NCBI RefSeq assembly: GCF_009762325.1
Contig: NZ_CP034348.1
Coordinates: forward strand, 2,982,501-3,046,500
Origin: Roseovarius faecimaris
GTDB taxonomy: Bacteria > Pseudomonadota > Alphaproteobacteria > Rhodobacterales > Rhodobacteraceae
Length of the DNA stretch: 64,000 nucleotides
Direction of reading: 5' to 3'
The notes beneath the pieces were generated by a model. The model did not search any database and was not told where the DNA came from. It saw only the letters and a program-made list of their open reading frames with translations. The position numbers and the translations under genes are program-made. Positions 57,878 to 64,000 of this stretch are shown here, piece by piece; positions within the stretch are counted from its first letter, which is position 1, and every line of letters starts with the position of its first letter.

Positions 57878-58219
57878 ATGGACCTGCAGAACACTGTTGA
57901 AGGCAAAATCAATATCATCACGATCAACGCCGCGCGCATAGACGCCAGCATCGCGATCCAGTTCAAGGACGCCATGCGCGCCGCCACCACCGCGCCCACA
58001 GATCGTGTCATCCTCGACATGCGCCAGGTCAATTTCGTGGATTCCAGCGGGCTTGGCGCCATCGTCGCCGCGATGAAGGGTCTGGGCCGTGACACAAGGC
58101 TCGAACTCGCCGGGCTGACGCCGGATGTGGACAAGGTTTTTCGCCTGACCCGGATGGACACGGTCTTTGACATCCATCCCGATCTGGCGGCAGCCACATC
58201 GGCGAAGAGGGCCGGATAG
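57878..58219 (+). CDS. STAS-domain anti-sigma-factor antagonist
   Basis: The 113-aa protein is a single STAS domain with the phosphorylation-site motif FVDSSGLGAIVAAMKG (Ser56/Ser57) and the LELAGLTPDVDKVFRLTRMDTVF half. GGAGG five bases upstream fixes the start. It is the expected partner of the downstream RsbW-like kinase in a partner-switching pair that would control a sigma factor or another output. Confidence 0.88.
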   Translation: MDLQNTVEGKINIITINAARIDASIAIQFKDAMRAATTAPTDRVILDMRQVNFVDSSGLGAIVAAMKGLGRDTRLELAGLTPDVDKVFRLTRMDTVFDIHPDLAAATSAKRAG

Positions 58220-58306
58220 GACGGGTATGGCGCCACCGGCGTATCCCTGCGCCGCATCGCGCGCTCTCTGGAAGGGCCAAGAACACATAAGAGGTGGATT
58301 TTTCCG

Positions 58307-58795
58307 ATGTCCTGCCCCCGCCCTGACCGGAGCAATGATTTGACCGCACCCGCCGCAGAACCGCCATTCGCGCTGGAGTTTGATGCCTCCGAAGATTCTG
58401 TGCGCGGGGCCCTGGGCGCGGTCCGTCGGCACCTGTCCGAGCGCGGATATGACGCCGAGTGTTGCAGCACCGTCGAGGTGGTGCTCGCCGAAGCGCTGAA
58501 CAACATCGTTGAACATGCCTATGCGGGCACCGGAACCGGTGAGGTGCGCCTTGAAATGCTACGGACAGGCACCGGCCTGCGCTTTGTTCTGTGCGACAAA
58601 GGTGCGCCTTTACCGGGCCTCACCTTGCCGCCGCGCCGCCTGCCCCGGCGCGACGTCTCCCGCGCCAATCTGCCCGAAGGCGGATTCGGGTGGTTCCTGA
58701 TTCACACCCTGACCACGGCGCTGGACTACTCCCGCGCACAGCACGAAAACCGGTTATCCTTCGAAATCGAAACAAACTTCGGCCCCTCCGCCTGA
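58307..58795 (+). CDS. RsbW-like serine kinase/anti-sigma factor (HATPase_c)
   Basis: The 162-aa protein has the GHKL ATP-binding boxes EVVLAEALNNIVEHAYAG (N-box), LCDKGAPLPGL (G1) and LPEGGFGWFLIHTLTT (G2). This is the RsbW/SpoIIAB-type arrangement. Paired with the STAS protein 87 bases upstream, it probably phosphorylates that protein and sequesters a sigma factor or other target not visible here. GAGGTGG lies about ten bases upstream of the ATG. Confidence 0.85.
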   Translation: MSCPRPDRSNDLTAPAAEPPFALEFDASEDSVRGALGAVRRHLSERGYDAECCSTVEVVLAEALNNIVEHAYAGTGTGEVRLEMLRTGTGLRFVLCDKGAPLPGLTLPPRRLPRRDVSRANLPEGGFGWFLIHTLTTALDYSRAQHENRLSFEIETNFGPSA

Positions 58796-59032
58796 TTGTT
58801 TCCAAAATCGGCGGTGTTGCCCAAGAATGGCCCCGGTCTGAGCGAAAATCAGCCTGAAAGAATGCGGATAACAGAGGGGTAGCTGCAAAAAGCTTCCCTC
58901 GGCGCCGCGCTGTAATAGCCCCCACCCAGTGCGCGGCGTCGAGGCACTTTATCGCTCTGCGGCACGTCCCCCCATTGGCAATTCGCAACACCCGCCCTAG
59001 GGTCTGGCCAAATCCATGACGAGGGGCATGCC

Positions 59033-60610
59033 ATGCGCGATTTCCAACTTCCGGGCCGATCGGCCCTCTATGCCAGCAACGGGCTCTGCGCCACCTCACA
59101 CCCCCTGGCTGCGCAGACCGCCATCGATATTCTCAAACAGGGCGGGAACGCCATGGATGCGGCCATTGCCGGGGCGGTGCTTCTGGGCTTTTGCGAGCCG
59201 CAAAGCACCGGGCTTGGCGGTGACTGCTTTGCCCTGTTCACCGATCCGGGCGGCGGCAATATCCGCGCGTTCAACGGCTCGGGCCGGGCCCCCGCCGCGG
59301 CCGACCCCGACGCCCTGCGCGCTCAGGGGCATGACATTGTGCCCGAATATGACGCCGCCGCGATCACCATCCCCGGCGCCGTCGAAGGCTTCTGCCGCCT
59401 CGCCGCCGATCATGGCCGTCTCGGGCTCGAGGCCATCCTCGCCCCCTCGATCCGCTATGCCGAAGAGGGCGTGCCGGTCGCACCCCGCGTGGCCTTTGAC
59501 TGGCAGGCGGCGCGCGACGTGCCGCGCGGTCACGGCAAAACGCATTACCTCTCGGGCGGCGCCCCCCTGCCCGTCGGCGCCATCTTCCGCTCCCCCGGCC
59601 AGGCCGAATTGCTCCGCCGCGTGGCCCGCGACGGGGCCGACGCCTTCTACACGGGCGAAATCGCCGAGGACATGCTCAGCACCCTGACCGCCCTTGGCGG
59701 GGTCCACACCGCGGATGATTTTGCCAGCCACAGAGGCAATTATACCGACGCGATTTCAGGCACATACGGCGGCAAGGACCTGCTGGAACACCCGCCCAAC
59801 GGCCAGGGCGCCACGGCGATCCTGATGCTCAATATCCTCAAGCATTTCGATCTGTCGGGCCTCGATCCGCTCGGTCCTGAGCGGACCCATCTCGAAGCGG
59901 AGGCCGCAAAGCTCGCCTATGACGCGCGCAACCGGCTCATCGCCGACCCCGATCACACAACGCGGATCGCGCATATGCTGGCCCCCGAAACAGCGGCCAA
60001 ACTCGCCGCGCTGATCCGGCCCGATGCGGTCATTGCCGATCCGGTTCCGCTGACGGAATCCGTGCACCGCGACACGGTCTACATCACCGTGGTCGACCGC
60101 GACCGCATGGCCGTTTCAATGATCTATTCGATCTTCCACAGCTTCGGCTCGGGCTACGCCTCGGAAAAGTTCAGCGTGCTCTTTCAGAACCGCGGTGCGG
60201 GTTTCTGTCTGTCCCCCGGCCACCCCAACGAGCTGGGCGGCGGCAAGCGGCCCATGCACACCATCATTCCCGCCATGCTGGCCGAGAACGGCCAGGCCAC
60301 CACCAGTTTCGGGGTGATGGGCGGCGCCTACCAGCCCTGCGGACATGCCCGCTATGTCAGCAACCGGCTCGATTACGGGATGGAGGCGCAGACCGCGCTC
60401 GACGCACCGCGCGCCTTTGCCGAAGAGGGCGTTCTGAAACTCGAGCGTGGCTATAGCGAAGCGACACGGGCCGCGCTCAGCGATCTGGGCCACAAGGTCG
60501 TCACCCCCGACGCCCCGATCGGCGGCGCGCAGGCGATCACCATCCTGCCCGATGGCGTGCTCGAAGGCGCAAGTGATCCGCGCAAGGATGGCTGTGCTTT
60601 GGGATATTGA
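59033..60610 (+). CDS. gamma-glutamyltransferase family Ntn-hydrolase
   Basis: The 525-aa protein has the family fold: GNAMDAAIAGAVLLGFCEPQSTGLGGDCFALF in the large-subunit half and the probable nucleophile Thr348 in HRDTVYITVVDRDRMAVS, where autocleavage would make the small subunit. Substrate-site GGGKRPMHTIIPAML follows. No signal peptide is seen, unlike periplasmic Ggt, and the TTH that often precedes the nucleophile is RDT here. It may be a cytoplasmic acylase-like or oxamate-type member rather than glutathione Ggt. Confidence 0.85.
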   Translation: MRDFQLPGRSALYASNGLCATSHPLAAQTAIDILKQGGNAMDAAIAGAVLLGFCEPQSTGLGGDCFALFTDPGGGNIRAFNGSGRAPAAADPDALRAQGHDIVPEYDAAAITIPGAVEGFCRLAADHGRLGLEAILAPSIRYAEEGVPVAPRVAFDWQAARDVPRGHGKTHYLSGGAPLPVGAIFRSPGQAELLRRVARDGADAFYTGEIAEDMLSTLTALGGVHTADDFASHRGNYTDAISGTYGGKDLLEHPPNGQGATAILMLNILKHFDLSGLDPLGPERTHLEAEAAKLAYDARNRLIADPDHTTRIAHMLAPETAAKLAALIRPDAVIADPVPLTESVHRDTVYITVVDRDRMAVSMIYSIFHSFGSGYASEKFSVLFQNRGAGFCLSPGHPNELGGGKRPMHTIIPAMLAENGQATTSFGVMGGAYQPCGHARYVSNRLDYGMEAQTALDAPRAFAEEGVLKLERGYSEATRAALSDLGHKVVTPDAPIGGAQAITILPDGVLEGASDPRKDGCALGY

Positions 60611-60616
60611 CCCATT

Positions 60617-60673
60617 GGTGCGTGCAAGCACGCACCCTACATCCACCGCGTAGGGTGCGTGATTTCACGCACC
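60617..60673. repeat. paired palindromic repeats, GGTGCGTG...CACGCACC
   Basis: Two copies, GGTGCGTGC-AA-GCACGCACC (60617-60636) and GGTGCGTGA-TT-TCACGCACC (60654-60673), lie head to head. Between them, CCCTAC and GTAGGG extend the pairing, so the whole block can form one large or two small hairpins. A third copy is at 41082-41101. Confidence 0.7.
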
Positions 60674-60693
60674 TTCGCCGGTTTGACTTATCT

Positions 60694-61023
60694 TCAATTC
60701 AGCTGGAAATGCAGCGGGTAATGCCCGTCCTGAAAAGGCCCGAACAGGTCCGGGATATCCGGATGGTCCACCGGCTCCCCGGAATAATCCGCCACCAGGT
60801 TCTGCTCACTCACATAGGCCACATAGTAGCTCTGATCATTCTCGGCGAGCAGATGGTAAAACGGCTGTTCCTTCTCTGGACGGCTGTCCTCGGGAATGGC
60901 GTCATACCATTCCTCGGTATTGGAAAACTCCGGATCCACGTCAAAGATCACCCCCCGAAAGGGATGTTTCTTATGGCGGACAACCTGGCCCAAATGGTAC
61001 TTTGCGCGCGATTTTAACATCAT
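60694..61023 (-). CDS. hspQ: heat shock protein HspQ
   Basis: The 109-aa protein begins SRAKYHLGQVVRHKKHPFRGVIFDVDPEF and continues with PFYHLLAENDQSYYVAYVSEQNLV, the YccV/HspQ signature. HspQ binds hemimethylated DNA and acts as an Lon specificity factor in E. coli. Two ATG codons in tandem (61023 and 61020) make the exact start ambiguous by one codon. It is convergent with the gamma-glutamyltransferase-like gene; the palindromic repeats lie between. Confidence 0.93.
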   Translation of the reverse strand: MMLKSRAKYHLGQVVRHKKHPFRGVIFDVDPEFSNTEEWYDAIPEDSRPEKEQPFYHLLAENDQSYYVAYVSEQNLVADYSGEPVDHPDIPDLFGPFQDGHYPLHFQLN

Positions 61024-61245
61024 TGATTCAGCCCCTCGACCCGCACATTAGTCTTTTCCGTTGCCCTTTGTCCAACCTCTGAGGCCAATTTTGTCGGAAA
61101 CAAACTGTGGAAACGGCCTTAACAGTGGGTTTCCGCCTACCTGATCTTCACAATTTCGCCGCCAGACCGGCCGACCCGGCATTTACCATTCCCCCGGATC
61201 GCGCTTTGCGATAGACTCAAGGAAAACAAAACGAGCGAGAGGCAG

Positions 61246-61830
61246 ATGAGCAGAACTCTTCGCGTATTGATGATCCTGCTGCTGGTGGCATCCTGCGGCG
61301 GGCGATCCGGCCCCGGTGTGTCGTCCAACCAACTGGATGACGCCTGTGCGATCCTGCGCGCCAACCCCGATTACAAACGCGCCTTCCGTGCGACCGAACG
61401 CAAATGGGGCGTGCCGATGCATGTGCAGATGGCCACCATCCATCAGGAAAGCAAATTCGACGCCGAGGCGCGCACCCCCTTCCGCTATGTGCTGGGCGTG
61501 ATCCCGATGGGCCGCCAAAGCTCGGCCTATGGCTACAGCCAGGCGCTGGATGGCACCTGGGAAGAATACCAGAAGGACACCGGCCGCACCCGTTCACGCC
61601 GCAACAGCATCCGGGATGCCACCGACTTCATGGGCTGGTACATGAACGGCAGCCGAGACCGGCTTGGCATTCCGCTGACCGATGCGCGCAACCAGTATCT
61701 GGCCTATCACGAGGGCCGCAGCGGCTTTGCCCGGGGCTCCTACAACAGCAAGCCCTGGCTTGTCCGTGTCTCCGGCAGTGTCGAGGAACGCTCGAAGATG
61801 TATCAGTCACAGCTGCGCCGCTGCCGCTGA
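61246..61830 (+). CDS. lipoprotein lytic transglycosylase-like protein (SLT fold)
   Basis: The 194-aa product has a lipoprotein signal (MSRTLRVLMILLLVASC, lipobox LVASC with Cys17). It also has a transglycosylase-like catalytic region, QMATIHQESKFDAEARTP with the Glu of the ES motif, then SAYGYSQALDGTWEEYQ and YLAYHEGRSGF. It should be anchored in the periplasm and act on peptidoglycan. The catalytic domain is compact. It is convergent with lolA. Confidence 0.88.
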   Translation: MSRTLRVLMILLLVASCGGRSGPGVSSNQLDDACAILRANPDYKRAFRATERKWGVPMHVQMATIHQESKFDAEARTPFRYVLGVIPMGRQSSAYGYSQALDGTWEEYQKDTGRTRSRRNSIRDATDFMGWYMNGSRDRLGIPLTDARNQYLAYHEGRSGFARGSYNSKPWLVRVSGSVEERSKMYQSQLRRCR

Positions 61831-61865
61831 TCGCGTCGGGTGGGCGCACCCCACCCGCCCTTGTC

Positions 61866-62465
61866 TCAATCGCGGGCCGACCCGCTACCCTTTCCGGGGA
61901 TCACGAACTCACCGTCGTCGATCCGCACACCCGTCTTCAGGTCACCCAGCACCACCGTCGTGCGGCTGCCCGCGTCGTCATTGATCACCCACTGGCGAAG
62001 CTCCACCGGGTTGGCGGTAAAGACCAGCTCGATATTGCCATATTCCGGATGCTCCGGGTCCTGCGCCCTCACCGTCGTGGTTTTCCCGTCCGAGCTGTGG
62101 CCCATCACCATCCGCTCCTGCCCGAGGTTCACGTTGCGCGCCAGGATGATCTTCAGCGGCGTGCGGTGCAGCGGATAGGCCTCGGGCCCGGTGTTGGACT
62201 TGGGGTCGATGATCCCCACCGTGTCGCCATCGGCCACCACCAGTATCTTTTCCGGCGGGTTATACTCAAACCGCACCCGGCCGGGGCGCTTGATGAAAAT
62301 CTGGCCGGTCGAGATCGTGCCATCATCGTTGATCTGGGTGAACTCGCCCGTGGCGGTTTTCATGCCGTTCAGATAACGGGAAATCTCGTTCAACGAGAGC
62401 TTTTCAGCGGTGGCAGGGCTGGCAACGACAAGTGCTGCGGCCACAAGGGTACGAAACAGGGTCAT
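61866..62465 (-). CDS. lolA: outer-membrane lipoprotein carrier protein LolA
   Basis: The 199-aa protein has a signal peptide (MTLFRTLVAAALVVASPATA). It carries the LolA beta-sheet features: GEFTQINDDGTISTGQIFIKRPGRVRFEYNPPEKILVVADGDTVGIID and YPLHRTPLKIILARN. It shuttles lipoproteins across the periplasm from LolCDE to the outer membrane. It lies upstream of and in the same direction as ftsK transcription, a common alphaproteobacterial order (ftsK-lolA). Confidence 0.93.
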   Translation of the reverse strand: MTLFRTLVAAALVVASPATAEKLSLNEISRYLNGMKTATGEFTQINDDGTISTGQIFIKRPGRVRFEYNPPEKILVVADGDTVGIIDPKSNTGPEAYPLHRTPLKIILARNVNLGQERMVMGHSSDGKTTTVRAQDPEHPEYGNIELVFTANPVELRQWVINDDAGSRTTVVLGDLKTGVRIDDGEFVIPGKGSGSARD

Positions 62466-62556
62466 GCAAACTTACCTATGCTGTGTCTGCGTGGATTACA
62501 CCCCTGACATGTGGGGAAAGACGGGCTGCTAGGCAATAACATGCCCGCGTTTTGGT

Positions 62557-62606
62557 GCGCCCGGCCCATAGCCAGCCCAGATAGGGGGCTGGCTATGGCC
62601 GGGCGC
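62557..62606. repeat. long inverted repeat between ftsK and lolA
   Basis: The left arm (62557-62578) and right arm (62584-62606) are near-perfect complements of about 21 bases around a short AT-containing loop (AGATA). A second small hairpin GGCGCCTTCGGCGC follows. There is no T tract on either strand, so it may act as an mRNA processing or stability structure between ftsK and lolA. Confidence 0.65.
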
Positions 62607-62652
62607 CTTCGGCGCTGTTAACCGGCCTGTTGGCGCATCTGAGCCAGGTTGC

Positions 62653-64000
62653 TCAATGCTGCTCCGGCACCAGAATTTCGCGCTTGCCGACATGGTTCGC
62701 GGCACTCACGACGCCCTCATCCTCCATCTGCTCCACCAGACGCGCGGCCTTGTTATAGCCGATCGCCAGTTTCCGCTGGATATACGAGGTCGAGCATTTC
62801 CGGTCGGTGATCGCGATCTGCACCGCCTGGTCATAAAGCGCATCCTCGCCATCGGTATTGCCGCCAAGGCCCAGAACCGCGTCGATATTGCTGACCTTCT
62901 CCTCTTCCGGCCCATCGACCACGCCACCCACATAATCCGGCGGGCCATAGGCTTTCAGATTGTTGACCACCTCTTCCACTTCCTCGTCCGACACAAACGG
63001 GCCGTGACAGCGGGTGATTTTACCTCCGCCCGCCATATACAGCATGTCGCCCATGCCCAGAAGCTGCTCGGCCCCCATCTCGCCCAGAATGGTCCGGCTG
63101 TCCACTTTCGACGTCACCTGGAAGCTGATCCGCGTGGGGAAGTTGGCCTTGATCGTGCCGGTGATCACGTCGACCGACGGGCGCTGCGTGGCCATGATCA
63201 GGTGAATTCCGCTCGCCCGCGCCATCTGCGCCAGCCGCTGGATACAGGCCTCGATCTCCTTGCCCGCCACCATCATCAGGTCGGCCATCTCATCGACGAT
63301 CACGACGATATAGGGCATCTTCTCGGGCACGATCTCTTCGGTCTCGAATACCGGCTCGCCGGTCTCGTCATCAAAACCCGTCTGCACCGTGCGGCTGAAC
63401 ATCTCGTTCTTGGCCAGCGCCTCGGCGACGCGGCCATTGTACCCGTCGATATTCCGCACGCCCATCTTGGACATCTTGCGATAGCGGTCTTCCATCTCGC
63501 CCACGACCCATTTCAGCGCCACCACGGCCTTCTTCGGGTCGGTCACAACCGGGCTCAGCAGATGCGGAATGCCGTCATAAACACTCAGTTCCAGCATCTT
63601 CGGGTCGATCATGATCAGACGGCAATCCTCCGGCGTCAGCTTGTAAAGCAGGCTCAGGATCATCGTGTTGATCGCCACGGATTTCCCCGATCCGGTCGTC
63701 CCCGCGATCAGCAGGTGCGGCATCTTCGCCAGCGAGGACACCACCGGATCCCCGCCGATGTCCTTGCCCAGCGCCAGCGGCAGCTTCATGTTGCTGTCGC
63801 CGAAATCCCGGGTGGAAAGCAGCTCGCGCAGCACCACCATCTCGCGGTTTTCATTGGGCAGCTCAATCCCGATCACCGACCGCCCCGGCACGGTGCTGAC
63901 CCGTGCGCTCAACGCGCTCATCGACCGCGCTATATCATCGGCCAAACCAATCACGCGGGAGGCTTTCAACCCCGGTGCCGGCTCCAGCTCATACATGGTG
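62653..64000 (-). CDS. ftsK: DNA translocase FtsK, C-terminal part (cut by window edge)
   Basis: The frame is open to the window end (…[10 protein letters not shown], which is internal FtsK sequence). About 447 residues are visible. The motor has Walker A (GTTGSGKS), Walker B ([11 protein letters not shown]) and [12 protein letters not shown]. The winged-helix gamma domain closes the protein ([41 protein letters not shown]). It segregates chromosomes at the septum through dif/XerCD. The N-terminal membrane part and start lie beyond the window. Confidence 0.95.
   Translation of the reverse strand, partial: TMYELEPAPGLKASRVIGLADDIARSMSALSARVSTVPGRSVIGIELPNENREMVVLRELLSTRDFGDSNMKLPLALGKDIGGDPVVSSLAKMPHLLIAGTTGSGKSVAINTMILSLLYKLTPEDCRLIMIDPKMLELSVYDGIPHLLSPVVTDPKKAVVALKWVVGEMEDRYRKMSKMGVRNIDGYNGRVAEALAKNEMFSRTVQTGFDDETGEPVFETEEIVPEKMPYIVVIVDEMADLMMVAGKEIEACIQRLAQMARASGIHLIMATQRPSVDVITGTIKANFPTRISFQVTSKVDSRTILGEMGAEQLLGMGDMLYMAGGGKITRCHGPFVSDEEVEEVVNNLKAYGPPDYVGGVVDGPEEEKVSNIDAVLGLGGNTDGEDALYDQAVQIAITDRKCSTSYIQRKLAIGYNKAARLVEQMEDEGVVSAANHVGKREILVPEQH

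Overview
The window is high-GC alphaproteobacterial chromosome, most likely from the Roseobacter group of the Rhodobacteraceae. The evidence is a TrcR/DUF1013 gene, COQ9, RpsU, HspQ, a glycine-betaine/methylamine dehydrogenase operon of roseobacter type, and a complete LH2 light-harvesting operon (pucB-pucA-pucC). The organism is therefore probably an aerobic anoxygenic phototroph. I saw no transposase, tRNA, rRNA or CRISPR array.

Layout. 1-2.8 kb is housekeeping: the ybaB tail, recR, a 45-aa membrane peptide, trcR and a secreted RNase T2. From 3.2 to 31.9 kb lies a surface-polysaccharide island with a priming sugar-phosphate transferase, a CpsD-like ATPase with a degenerate P-loop, a Wzz-type chain-length protein, a Wzx flippase, a Wzy-like polymerase, and glycosyltransferases of families GT2, GT4 and GT26. 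In its middle sits a tightly coupled minus-strand operon (25.5 to 9.2 kb). It encodes a one-module type I PKS (KS-AT-KR-DH-ACP-TE), a glycosyltransferase, a one-module NRPS (formyltransferase, condensation remnant, adenylation domain split by a luciferase-like monooxygenase, carrier), a phosphopantetheinyl transferase, an SGNH-like protein, an exported glycosidase-like protein and a second glycosyltransferase. Five of its six junctions overlap by 1-4 bases. This is the most unusual system in the window: a small acyl/aminoacyl assembly line apparently dedicated to a glycan. A two-block promoter motif (GGCAAA-TTCCCCCC, then AACAATT) occurs upstream of both the priming transferase and the PKS operon.

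31.9-43.1 kb is mixed: quinone reductase and COQ9, rpsU, aquaporin, an aspartoacylase-like gene, an aldehyde dehydrogenase, a second small glycosylation group (GT25, GT11, and a kinase fused to a degenerate ANL C-terminal domain), RluA and an amine oxidase. 43.1-46.1 kb is the puc operon. It has two TGT-N12-ACA palindromes 8 bp apart at the promoter, an extended PucA, and a pucC-coupled gene with FWPMPL repeats. 46.3-55.6 kb is a minus-strand operon headed by an XRE-cupin regulator. It contains three tandem GFA-family genes, a LysE exporter, two dimethylglycine/sarcosine dehydrogenase-like flavoproteins, a homocysteine methyltransferase and an alcohol dehydrogenase, and suggests methylated-amine demethylation with one-carbon capture.

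55.8-64 kb returns to general functions: DUF1294, free-Met-R-sulfoxide reductase, thiolase, a STAS/RsbW-type pair, a gamma-glutamyltransferase, HspQ, a lytic-transglycosylase lipoprotein, LolA and the C-terminal part of FtsK, which is cut by the window edge.
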